DNA from: Perkinsus marinus ATCC 50983
Lineage: Eukaryota; Perkinsozoa; Perkinsida; Perkinsidae
Direction: 5' to 3'
DNA length: 21,230 bases
Assembly: GCF_000006405.1 (NCBI RefSeq)
Contig: NW_003216052.1
Coordinates: 73,103-94,332 of the forward strand
Positions 1 to 9,783 of the stretch are shown here, one piece after another. The notes under the pieces are model-generated. The model ran no database searches. It worked only from the letters and a program-made list of their open reading frames with translations, and was not told the DNA's origin. How positions within the stretch are numbered: the first letter of the stretch is position 1; every line of letters starts with the position of its first letter. The position numbers were made by a program, and so were the translations under genes.

Positions 1-120
1 GCACATAGCTTACTAGCTTTCAGCTAGTGAAGGCTCATAGCCGTAGCACACTGGGTGTATCGGGCGATGAGTAGTCGTTCGGTTGGGCATGTTAGGACTG
101 CCTATTTCGGAGGGTATAGG

Positions 121-1546
121 ATGATGCCTTCTCAGACACACCTTCCCGACGCCCCCTCCCACCAGCGAGGTCCTGCCCCCAGCAGCAGCAGCAGTCCTGT
201 CCACACCGAGTACAGTAGCTACCTCGGTGGAAGGGGAGGAGGAGGAGGAGAGGGAGTCTGTAGAGCCCAAGATAATGCTCACTACCTCCATGGCTGTAAT
301 ATGGAAAAATAGCGGGTGTGGGAATCGAACTTGGGACCTTCCTGATGGGGGCGAGCATTCTATACGTTGTCAGTATCCCTCCGAGCGATCATACGGTCTC
401 ATTAAAGAGCTGGTGGAAGTGGTGCCGGGCCTGCAGTACTTCCGGAAAAAGCATTTTCCTATCACCAAAATTTGCGACTTTGCCAACAACAGAGGATTCA
501 CAGCAGTCGTGGTAAGCTAGGGCGGACTTCCTCACTCACCAAATGTGACTGCCTCTCTATGCGTGGTAGAATGGCTTAGGGGAAAATGAAATTCGCGTTA
601 AGGCTTGTATGGACTAAAAGTGTCCCTACTACAGGAGGTCTCAGTTTGGTCATTCGCACCTGCTACTGGCTGAATCATAGTGCAATGTGTGGTATCGAAT
701 GGCGGCATTGACGTGGACAGTTTAGATATGCTCATTGGATGTGTAGGTATTATCGGAGGATAGGAAGCACGAGCCATCCTCGCTTCATATCACCAGTCTA
801 CCTGAAGGCCCTACTAGCTATTGGAGGCTAACTAGTTTGGAACTGGGAGCTGATATGAAGCATGGAGCTACATGTAATAGGTCCGGCGGGTATAGTGGGA
901 TGCCACTGAAGGTGTATTCAGGTAACCCGGATGACCGTCCTGAACTGCTGTTGAATGGTTTTGGTACGAGGCTTGGTCACAGAGTAGGGAGGCAAATTGG
1001 AAGCCTTTTCGGTAGGCATATCTCCTTGCACCTTACTGCAGATCAGGGCATCTTGTTGGTGGCGGTGAACGGTCGTTCCCAGTTGGTGCAGCGATTTGTC
1101 CAACGAGACGTTAACCTCCTGAATAGTTACCCGAAAATTCACGTTCCGTCGCTACGTATCTTCTTAGTAGTGGCTATCATCGTTACATCATAATTCACAG
1201 TATCGGATTTGCTCGTCCATACATGTTCGATCAGCTGGCTTTGGTCAGGTGCTATCCAGCCGGACTTCAAGGGCCGAAGAGTAGTCGCATTCCACAACCA
1301 ACGGGACTTCGTATTCTTCCGCCACTACCGGTAGTAGTTGATAATTTCGTGGCGCGCGGTCAACAATATATCAGCACTTAGTCGTGATATCTCAGGTACG
1401 TCTTCCGAGATCTCGAGAGTACCGACAAGGATGATCGATGTGCCTTGCAAGAAATAGGCCCCCGGTTCACGCTCAAGCTGAGGTCATTGCAGCTAGGCCT
1501 GTTCGCCAAACGTAATGGGGAGGATGAGTTCGAGCGCATCAATTAA
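121..1546 (+). CDS. RPF1: Ribosome production factor 1 (RPF1), Brix-domain 60S assembly factor, multi-exon
   Basis: RPF1 is a nucleolar Brix-family protein needed for pre-rRNA processing and 60S subunit assembly. My exons are 121-169, 216-295, 374-511, 747-873, 922-1147 and 1396-1546, giving about 256 residues. Family landmarks appear in order: PKIMLTTS (human RPF1 has PKILITTS), KELVEVVPGLQYF, FANNRGFTAVV, SEDRK, LPEGPTSYWRLTS, LLLNGFGTRLGHRVGRQ, RYVFRDLE, QEIGPRFTLKLRSLQ, then a short acidic tail and TAA at 1544. Frames join exactly across the introns 296-373, 512-746 and 874-921. The first exon (ATG 121, intron 170-215 with weak donor GTCCTG) and the junction 1148-1395 are the least certain, and the segment 1012-1147 is poorly conserved. 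The N-terminal arm before PKI is much shorter than in human RPF1 (about 349 residues) and carries a Glu run. The 78-nt intron 296-373 holds an antisense tRNA-like sequence. Family call firm; exact ends approximate. Confidence 0.85.
310..366 (-). pseudogene. 5'-truncated, decayed tRNA-Gly-like sequence, antisense in an RPF1 intron
   Basis: On the minus strand the intron reads as the 3' three quarters of a tRNA. A TATAGAATGCTCGCC stretch resembles the D-arm/anticodon-arm side of eukaryotic tRNA-Gly. It is followed by the T loop TTCGATT (323-329), a 7-nt acceptor strand (311-317), discriminator A (310) and a T5 run (305-309). The spacing from T loop to T run is exactly that of a tRNA. The T stem no longer pairs (CCAAG against CCCAC) and the 5' acceptor and D stem are missing, so it is not a working tRNA. 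The Gly identity rests on remembered tRNA consensus and is tentative. Confidence 0.6.
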
Positions 1547-2363
1547 TATACAATCACTACGTATCGGATTAGTTCGATATAGACGCCTCTTCCTACGATG
1601 GTCGAGTTTATCTGATGCCAATGGAGGTTGTTCGTGTCTGCATCCTTCCTCTATTAGGTACGGGGGAGTATGAGTATGTATGGAGACCCGACTCTCAGGT
1701 CAGCCGGAAGGTCTTTGCTCTATAGTTCTCCTCATCACATTACCAACGTTTCTTTTCTGCGCACTTAAGGAGTTATCGTGTTAAATGTAGTGGAAAGTTG
1801 GTATAAATACATGAGCATCTCGATGATTGAACACAAATCGCGTTACGCAATAGTAGTAGAAGAATCTTGGTATTGTGAACTGGTGATGCTGACGGAAGGT
1901 GCAGATTGAATTATGACGTTGTCGTCTATGACGCTGTGAATGTGTGGGAGGATCTGTGAGTGCAACTCCACCAAATAATGGCAAAAACGGAATCTCAATA
2001 TTTCGATAATAATCACTGATAGCTGTCCATCATCTGTGTGATGAGAAAGTAACTCGAAAACTCGGTGCAACTTCGCGACTCCATCATCCTTTTTTCGCTA
2101 CCAATCTATGCATCACCCGAGGTGATAAAAGCGCATACAGCAGTGCTTTATGTGCCGCGATAGTGGACATTCTGTATTTGCCATAGAAGTGTAGCGTATA
2201 TTATCAATAGTCTTCCTGTCACAAGAAGATGGCCCTTATACCAGACTACGAACGCGAGGTATTATCATCTTCAACGAGAACGGGCACGACTCGAGTAGCA
2301 ACGTATGTTACATGATACTGACTGCTAGCAGGGAAATGCCGAATCACACTGTAAATTGACTTC
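1547..2363. other. Non-coding stretch between two convergent genes
   Basis: This 0.8-kb stretch separates the RPF1 stop (plus strand) from the histidine-kinase stop (minus strand). It should contain both 3' ends. I see no conserved frame, tRNA or repeat in it; the reading frames present are short and resemble nothing. Confidence 0.6.
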
Positions 2364-5300
2364 TCATTCAGAAGTGTCTCGTCTCCGCATAGCCATCGTA
2401 GAGGGGCCGCGTTCGCTCGGTAGTGCCTGAGGCTGAGGTCGTCGATCATAGCCGTGCATTAGGAGCCTACCCATACGCCGTTCAGAGGAGGGGCCTGCGT
2501 TGTTGAGCTCCTCTACCATGAGGGTAGAGCTCTGTGGGGGGTCATGACCGTTGGACGACGTGACTGGATGCCTGACACCGCAGCATGTGGTAGCGATAAG
2601 TATTGAAGTAGCGTACCCTAGACCCAACGAAGGAGGCATGCCGTAGCCCTGTCGTCCGAAACCGACCTTGATCAGACCGGATACCTTGTCGCCGGGCAGC
2701 TGATCAGTCCAGGAAGTGGGCAATTTCATGGCGCAGCGGTCATTCTCACCAACATCTGATCCCTGGCCTGTCTGATCATATGCCGTGGATCAGCCAGCTC
2801 TATCTCCCTATGTCGCAGTGTCTGAGGAGGCAAGTGGTTAGAGAAGGTGGGCAGAAGATGGTACGAGACCTGCTGCATAAGTTCCATCTTGCTGGCCATC
2901 GCTAACAGCTTCGCCTGCATTGTCTGATTGTCCCTAAACAGCACGCATGCACACCCCTGCTGCCCCTTCTCCACTACTTCGCCAATATTTGGTTGTCACT
3001 AGCAAGCTGTGATGTCTTGCCGTGATGGTATCTCATCTCCAGCATAAGATGCTTCACGTCTTGTTGCGCGTTCAGCAGCGCTTCCTGAAGACCAGCAGTC
3101 CCCCATCTAGAGGAGTGCTTTTTCCCTAAGACCTGAAGGTCCTTGATTTGTCTATTAGCCCTTTCACCCGCGACCAAAGCAGTGTGGCCTGAGTACCGGC
3201 ATCCCTCCTGCCCTCAAGGACCGATCCCACCTGATTTCCCCCCAGCCCTAGCAGCAGCCTCATTCTGCATCTTCACAATCTCGTTATTGAGCTGGTGGAT
3301 GATATCATTCTGTTGCTTCATCACCTACACCTCCACGCCTGGGACCTCCAAAGACCATCCCATCATCCGTACCGCTGCGGCGTTGTTGAGCGGACGGTCA
3401 GCGACTGACGACTTGTACATCTCTGCTTCGGCCTGCTTAGCCGCAAGCAGCCGTCGCAGTCCCTCCACGTCCGCCGATTCAGTGTCAGTACCACTCCTCC
3501 GCGACATCTCGGTAATAGGAGATCTCCGCTCTCTCTGTTTTAGTACATAACCTACCAGCCGGTCACCGACCACAATACGGGTCTCTCTGTTTCTCCCCAC
3601 CTTTCGTTTTCAACCGGCTGATCTCCATTTTAGTGGCTTCTAATTCGCCCTGTAGGCATCCCCGACGTATCTCAGTATCAGTGAGGTCCTTCTGCAACTT
3701 CACAACAATCTGAGCCTCCTCCCCACGGCTATTCAGCTGCTCCTCGAGCCGCTTCAACTCCTATCAATGAACTACTACTTCGCTACTAATGTAAGATCCC
3801 CGTTAGTGATACCTCCTCCTTTGCCAGAAGCGCCGTCTGCAACTGCTGAACCTGCAGCCCGAACAAGCCTTGCGGTTCACTAGTGTTAGCCGCCGTGCCG
3901 CCGGTGACCGCCTCCAATAGGTCTTCTGTATCGGCCACATAGTCCTAATCCAAGAGTCGACGACGCCGAAATGACCCCTCCACAAACTCCTAACCTGTAT
4001 AAAGTCTATCTCCTTCTGAAGAGTCCTCATAGTTTTTATTAATGGATGCATAGCATCGTCGGAGCCTACTCCCACTTGATCTACCCCATCACCATCCTGA
4101 CCAGATATGCATACCATAATGAAGGATAGATCTGCCGTACTTCCTTCCCCCCTCCCCCATCAGCCTCCGAGCCGTTGTCATTCTCCTCCTCTTCTACGAC
4201 CGCCTCTTCAGCAGCTATCCTCTTCTGCTCAGATTCGATCTCTTGTGCGAGACCGGTGGCCATGACGATCGAGTTCACCACTTCCTCCATCGATGTTATC
4301 ATCTCTTCCGCCTTCTCTTGCGACGGCACCATGTCTGTCTGGTCCCCCACGTGGAAACCAATCTGAGGGCCAACAATCCCACTATATACTAGGCCGGTTC
4401 CTACTCACCTTGACAAGGTCCCTCAGAACCCTATGAGCCCTTCTCGCCTCCACATTTGCCTCTGTTGCTTGAGAGTTGAGCTCTTTGATCCGACCCTCTA
4501 GGTCTGCTAGTCTGAGCAATATCGGATGCCCAGAAGCCTCCCCAGCACTTCTTCCTCCTTCCTAAACCATTATTGTGGCTTCACGAGTTGGTACTGTCTT
4601 CAATACCTCCATTAGCTTCCCTCCAGCAGCACTCTGGGGCATCACTTTCCTCTCCAGCAGTTCCGCAGCCCGACCCTCCTCTTCCTCTGCATACGCTACT
4701 ACTTCCATCAGAGTCTCACAGATGCCTGATCGAGACCACAGGCTCATACTAAAGGTGCCCCCCCACTGCGATGGGTCAAGTCCCTTGGACTGGGATAGAC
4801 GAGTAGTGGCTCCTGCTATATTACGCTCCATGGGTTCCACTAGACTTATGGCATTGTTAGCGTTGATGGTTCCTTTTCGTCGGAGCTGCTCCTGTATGAG
4901 GTCGGCCTGTGATGTCGCCTTCTGAGCTACTCCGCCGTCGTTGCCGATGGCAGTAGCTGTTGCTGCTATAGAGGCGGAGGTTCCATGTAGAATACTGAGC
5001 TCTGCTTCCAACTCTTGTATACGTTCAAGCTAACGGTACGACGAGTACACTCTCCAAGGATCGGACGTAGATTCTACCATGTCTCCGGAATCATCACCCG
5101 TTGCCCCACCGACTGTGAGGACGCCCAAAGCCTTCAAGTGGCACAAGTCTTGGTCGGCCTTCTCCTTGAACAACCACGTCTGGAGGGTCTCAGAGTCTGA
5201 TACTCTGAGCTCGCCTCTCTCTTGGAATGAGAACAGGCCCGAACCCTCATGCTCTCTCATAATCAACTTGTAAGTCTCATTGCCGACATGTGGGTGGGAG

Positions 5301-8300
5301 GGAACACCCGTTTCAGCGAGCCACTCGGCAATCTGCACCCCCGGTCCGAAGAAGGCGTACTGTGGAGCCTTGGCTCGGCCGCCGATGACACCAGCATAGG
5401 CCAGGCCTGTGTTTACGCCTATTTTGAGCTTCATGGTTTGCCCAGTGCTGCCGATTTTCAATTGCTCGGCTGAGGAAAAAATACTGGAACCGAGAATCGA
5501 ACTCGGGACCTACTGCGTGTTAGGCAGTCGTCATAACCAACTAGACCATTCCAGCGATGAAATACCCACACTCACCGGGAGCAGTTATCGCACGGGAACT
5601 CACCCTTCAACAGCTTGCTAGCAAATCTCAAGGCCACTTCTGTATGCTCATCATTCGTCGACTCATGCCCGCACACAGCCAGAAATCGCTCCCCATTAGA
5701 AAGCACAGAATACATCCCATTGTCTTTACAGAGCTGGTCGAAACTATTCGTCATTTTATTCATCAGAACAACCAATTGTGTAACCGGCACCGCCTGACCA
5801 AGATCCCTTCCATTACACCAACCCGAGGCTTCGTCGTCAGACCCACCTGCGTGATGAGAGGAAACTGATGCACAACCGCCGCCACGCAGCTGACACATTC
5901 CAACTTATCCGCAATCATTGTGGCACCTCCCCTTAATCGATTAATGATGAATTTTGGCATCACCCGGCCCATCACCTGGAATGAAAGAAGACCTCCCACC
6001 CGAGTCAAATTTCAGGATGCTAACACCTCGTAGTTGACTTTCGCCTTGTTCTCATGTTGAACATGATAACGGTTTCGTATAAGGGCGAAAATGTGGTCAA
6101 TGATGATGGGTAGCTTCTCCTCTGTGACAGGCTTCGTGTAGACTGCTGTAGCCCCTCTCCGTATAGCCTCAAGGTGACTAGACGTCTCTTTTGACTTAGT
6201 AATCACCAGTATCGGTACCTCGGAGGGAGCGCCGTCGCCAACTACCATGCCACTGTTGTAATCTCACCTCCGGTGGCTTCTCTCTCCTGAACTGACTCAA
6301 GAAGTCCAGGCCGGGCAAGTTGCCAGGCAGTTCCGTCTCCATAATCACTATATCAGGCATCGGGTGCATATTGAAGTAATCCAAAGCCGCGAAACCATCG
6401 GTAACCGTATTGGTCTTATAGGCTCGATCCACCAGCATTGGGCGCAGTATCGTCGCAGTGTCATCGCTGTCATCAATAATCAACACTTCCTTCACCGCGA
6501 GCTCGTTGATGGTGTTCTGTAGATCTTCCAGGTCATCTCCTTCGCCAGCTACACCCTCGTCAGCCATAACCTAACAAGGTCCGCTCAGGAGGCGGTGTCG
6601 ATAGGAATACCATTTTCTGTGTCAACTCCTTCTTCTGAGCACGCTTCTTGCTTCGAGCATCCACCACTTCACGAGCGTTGGACACCAAGTCAATGAAGAA
6701 TGTGGCTGAGGGAGAGCGGTTCATAAACGAACTCCTTCACTACGACATCAGCAACTGCAGCATTCAACGACACCAAGGCAGGTCAAGAAGGCTGTGTGAT
6801 TTCTATACAGTGGGATGAACTCCGGCTGGTATATTCTAACAGAGCCTGGCGATTCAGAATATGATAGTTAGTTCGTCTGGATCGTTTCCCACGGTGAGAA
6901 ACCGCGAACCAGTTTTCGGTTCGACGCTCGTGCATAGTCACAACTAGTGAGCGTCGTAGCAGGTCTGGGGGTCCGGCTCTTACTCCCTCGGCCCGGCTCC
7001 GACTCGCACCATAATCTTCCACCATGCAGATTGATAACTTCATTCGATACTGACAGCCCCAAGCCCAGACCCTCGAACCTGAGGGAGACTCGAGTACTCA
7101 CGAGGGGGGAGGGGGACGAAAACAGGATCGGGCCAGAAGGAGAGAGAAGTCGAACTGATGGATCGAATTGCTTCTCCATGTCGTTCTCATTGCCGAGGAG
7201 TTGATCAGAATGAGATCATTGATAATAGCGAGAGAATGCCGTCTCAAATGGAGGTAGCTCACTTGCGATTTTCGTGATCGTCATCCTCTTGCTCAAACTC
7301 TGTGAATATTCGTTTCACATTGTCATCAGCAATGCCAATACCCGTGTCTACAATCTTAATTAGTACCTAAAAATGACATCACCGAGGATCGAACCCGGGA
7401 TCTCTTGCTACTCACCCCTCTGGCCTTGCCCTTGGTGATCACCTTCACTGATCCCTTCGATGTGAATTTGCACGCGTTATTGACCATAGCCGACATCACA
7501 TAGTGCAACCTGATTCACGCCGTCACTGCGCCACAAAATTCTCACTCTACAGTGTGGCCCAAGGCGTTATGCAAAGTAGTACTTACAACGCCTCCAATTT
7601 GTGAGAGTTCGAAGGTTAAATTTGAGTAATATCAACATGATGAAATGTGAATCGATTGACACCAACGTTTTAGAAGCTTTCCAAAGTCTATAATTCTCAA
7701 ATTGAAGAAAACCACCTGGAAAATCCATAACTGTTTGGCTCACACTCTAACTCCCCGGCCCAACGACAACGGAATCACAGTGTTCAGCTTCAATGCTCAT
7801 CACCTAACCCTCAATAGACCACACGTCTCTATATGCCCCTCACTGAGTCCATTCCCATACCGACGATGATCGAGTCGAAGTAACAGTCGAGCGCACTTAC
7901 CTCTCCTTGTCGCCTTCAACCTCAGGGCATGCGGGGTCCGGTATGAAGTCTAGATCGACCTTGTCCTTCTTGATCTTCCTTCCTCTCTTGTCCACTGCCT
8001 CCATCATCTCTCCACATACTTGCTCACATATCTCGTTCACCTTAGGCAATCGTCACGCGCCACGAAATTGGCCCAAGATGCTCCTACATTAACCATACCA
8101 AAATTCAACTGCATCTTCTTCGCCTTCAACGCCGCTATGTCCATAATCTCATTCACCAATGCCAACAATCTAACCTAATTTCCGATAACGAAAAAAACTT
8201 CGCTCCGCTAAGAAATTCCCTCCCCAGTACTGCACAGTTATTAATAATATCCAAATGCTTCTTTCTCCCCGGATTGGGCTCTGTCATCCTGAGCGATTCC

Positions 8301-9206
8301 GAGAGACCAATGACGCCATTCAGAGGAGTTCCTAAAACAGTGTAGGTCTTTGGAGATTAAAAACAGCTACCAGAGCTTACTGAGCTCATGATTCACTGTT
8401 GCCATGAAGCTATCCTTCTTATGCTCTAACTCACATATCTTGGTGCAGTCTCGTAGTATAGCACATAGCTTGTAGTCGCCAGGATCCGAGTCGAAACTGA
8501 GTGAAACTGTACACAACTTTTCAATCTGAAATTCAACAATGGAAAGAACAAATTAGATGAATGAAATTTGATTTTCGACGAGTGAAAGGAGTTCTTCACG
8601 AAATGAAAGTTCAAATTCGAAACGAAAGTTCAAATTCGTAAATGAAATTTATGAGTTCGGAAACGCAAGTTCAAATTCGTCGAACACAAGACCAATTCCG
8701 ACCAATCAAAGCTCAGCTACTACTACTACTACTAGCTATGATCGCGGAGGCTTACAGTATCGATACGAACAACGAGCTTGGAGTAACCTGCCCATCCTTG
8801 TGCTTCACTTCGACATTCCTACTCTCGTCCACGTTTATCTCTGAGTTGGGACACTATCATACCACTGCTTTCCAAAATCATGTCCTACTCGGGCGTCGAG
8901 TAGGGTCCATCGCCATGGCCTCGTCTGCCTTCTTCACGAACTGCTGTAGCAACGAGTCGTGACTCACCGCCACTCTGTCGGGCATGAGCATCTTTATGTC
9001 GCGACCGATGAGCTCCTCAGCTTTGAACCTATCAGGAATATCTTTCTATGCTCTTCCATTCCTCACCCTTACCCAGTCCATGCCTCTGATTGGGAGTTGC
9101 CGTATACGATCTTCCCTTGGCGGTCCGTTAGAATGACCAAGTCGTTGGATATCTCAGCGAAGGAGTCGATACCGCGCCAGAATGCATTGTTCTGGCAGTC
9201 CACCAT
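2364..9206 (-). CDS. Hybrid sensor histidine kinase: PAS-HisKA-HATPase-receiver-(degenerate) class III cyclase-coiled coil
   Basis: Exons (minus strand): 9206-9073, 9028-8889, 8840-8756, 8496-8381, 8331-8231, 8174-8088, 8040-7901, 7509-7416, 7366-7263, 7078-6984, 6705-6611, 6570-6268, 6218-6027, 5975-5847, 5793-5604, 5469-5078, 5029-4607, 4561-4409, 4362-4141, 4096-3995, 3944-3813, 3760-3601, 3551-3373, 3324-3231, 3188-2978, 2933-2750, 2699-2364. Phase is continuous, giving about 1530 residues. PAS (about 10-125): [43 protein letters not shown]. His[15 protein letters not shown], His156. HATPase: N box NNACKFT (Asn279), G1 DTGIGI (Asp306), G2 GLGLGLS (337-343). Receiver (about 424-545): acidic pair DD 430-431, Lys527, but Glu475 where Asp is expected. 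Cyclase-like (about 563-790): [16 protein letters not shown] and flanks are clear, yet the metal Asp sites read Ala (594/595) and Glu640, and Asn/Arg read Gln/Trp (about 714/718). Residues 800-1450 are Glu/Gln/Lys-rich and look coiled-coil. No membrane segment was seen. Function inferred: intracellular sensor kinase; cyclase activity doubtful. The start is the first in-frame ATG before the PAS; further N-terminal exons are possible. Confidence 0.88.
5470..5481 (-). terminator. Shared element: pol III T6 terminator and pol II 3' splice-site pyrimidine tract
   Basis: Directly after the tRNA discriminator base the minus strand reads TTTTTTCCTCAG, and the next base begins the following kinase exon (5469). 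The T6 run (5481-5476) fits a pol III terminator for the tRNA, and together with CCTCAG it forms the pyrimidine tract and AG acceptor of the host intron. The dual role is inferred from position. Confidence 0.7.
5482..5555 (-). tRNA. tRNA-Val (anticodon AAC), nested in an intron of the histidine-kinase gene, same strand
   Basis: A full 74-nt cloverleaf can be drawn. Acceptor GCTGGAA/TTCCAGT is fully paired, with one G-U. The D arm carries an A box (TGGTCTAGTTGG). The anticodon stem ACTGC/GCAGT closes the loop CTAACAC, anticodon AAC (Val, GUU codons). The variable loop is AGGTC, and T stem CCGAG/CTCGG has loop TTCGATT (B box). Discriminator A lies at 5482, followed at once by six T residues (5481-5476). 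The gene fills most of the 134-nt intron 5603-5470, between the two halves of the cyclase-like domain. Intact pairing and A and B boxes suggest a functional gene; expression is not shown. Confidence 0.88.
7374..7403 (-). pseudogene. tRNA 3'-half relic forming the body of a 49-nt kinase intron (7415-7367)
   Basis: The intron starts GTGAGTAGCAAG and then holds a variable-loop remnant, T stem CCGGG/CTCGG (one G-U pair) with loop TTCGATC, a 7-nt acceptor strand TGATGTC and discriminator A (7374). TTTTT and AG follow, and the AG is the acceptor. The 5' acceptor, D arm and anticodon arm are absent, so the isoacceptor cannot be named. Splicing out this intron joins the HATPase segments KGKARG and [12 protein letters not shown] in frame, so the intron call is strong. 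Confidence 0.8.
7510..7900 (-). other. Large (391-nt) kinase intron with no recognised content
   Basis: This is the longest intron of the kinase gene, between the dimerisation-to-HATPase linker (ending GDKER) and the N-box exon. It begins GTAAGTGCG and ends AATCAG. I find no tRNA-like element, repeat or reading frame in it. Introns 8755-8497 (259 nt), 7262-7079 (184 nt) and 6983-6706 (278 nt) are the other long ones; all remaining introns of the gene except the tRNA-bearing one are 40-56 nt. Confidence 0.75.
8600..8679. repeat. About 20-bp imperfect tandem repeat in a kinase intron
   Basis: Units resembling AAACGAAAGTTCAAATTCG start near 8600, 8620 and 8661, with a more diverged unit at 8639-8660. 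The block lies inside the 259-nt intron 8755-8497. Related AT-rich words (ATGAAATTTGATTTTCG) continue on the low-coordinate side to about 8555. On the transcribed strand the repeats are pyrimidine-rich. Confidence 0.7.
8717..8734. repeat. (CTA)6 microsatellite
   Basis: Six uninterrupted CTA units lie about 20 nt inside the 5' end of the 259-nt kinase intron, (TAG)n on the transcribed strand. It may be polymorphic. Confidence 0.85.
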
Positions 9207-9783
9207 AGGGGAGGGAAGAGGAAGGTATCCTGAGGTCCAGCATGCAAGATACAGAATAGGTCAGGCATACACTATTGGTGAACAATACCAAGAACCTCTA
9301 CAGAGAAACACTGCTGACCCTAAACCAGTACAGAGTACATATACAACGCTGTCTCACTCACCGTATTCTCGAAGAGCCGCTCTCTATGAATGGCTATCGT
9401 TACTTTCAGCTCAGTCTGTATGAACTAGCATTAGTCTACAAGGTGCAGTCTATACATCTTGCGCACTCATATTACCTTGCATTTCCTCAACGGTTCCTTA
9501 TTTCGTTCGGTAGGGGTCTCCAAGAGTCCCTAGGGGCCCACGCTTGCTCTATGTTTTCTCTATGGCTTCTGAAATTCCTCTCCGCCTTTGTATCCTTAGG
9601 TTGCGTTGGAAAGATACAAAATAGGTCAGCTTGTAGACTTTTCTGTCGCGGTAGATATTTTTACTTTGGTGTATAGCGACTTGAATTTATCTCTAATTCT
9701 GTACTCACCCATGAGGGGGCCCATTAGAGTATCGATAACCCTTCTAGCGTTAGTGTAGGACATTTTGGGGTCCCTTACACACC
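9207..9783. promoter_or_regulatory. Divergent upstream region shared by the kinase gene and EFTUD2
   Basis: This 577-bp stretch separates two start codons facing away from each other: kinase ATG at 9206 (minus) and EFTUD2 ATG at 9784 (plus). No TATA box stands out. A 19-bp direct repeat with one mismatch (AAGATACAGAATAGGTCAG at 9246-9264, AAGATACAAAATAGGTCAG at 9611-9629) brackets much of it. The promoter role is inferred from layout only. Confidence 0.45.

Noticed and set aside
1012-1041. 30-nt intron in RPF1 (GTAGGC...TGCAG)
   Set aside because: It is shorter than any other intron here and not required by the frame; the segment can be read through, though similarity to RPF1 is weak there.
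6219-6267. Ultra-short 15- or 26-nt introns in the receiver domain
   Set aside because: Neither keeps the frame. A 49-nt intron ending CCTCCGAG joins PPE to VPILVITKS in phase and gives a normal receiver sequence.
8642-9676. Plus-strand frames of 106-154 codons over the kinase 5' exons and upstream region
   Set aside because: They overlap well-supported minus-strand PAS exons, or lie in the intergenic region without family resemblance or splice logic.
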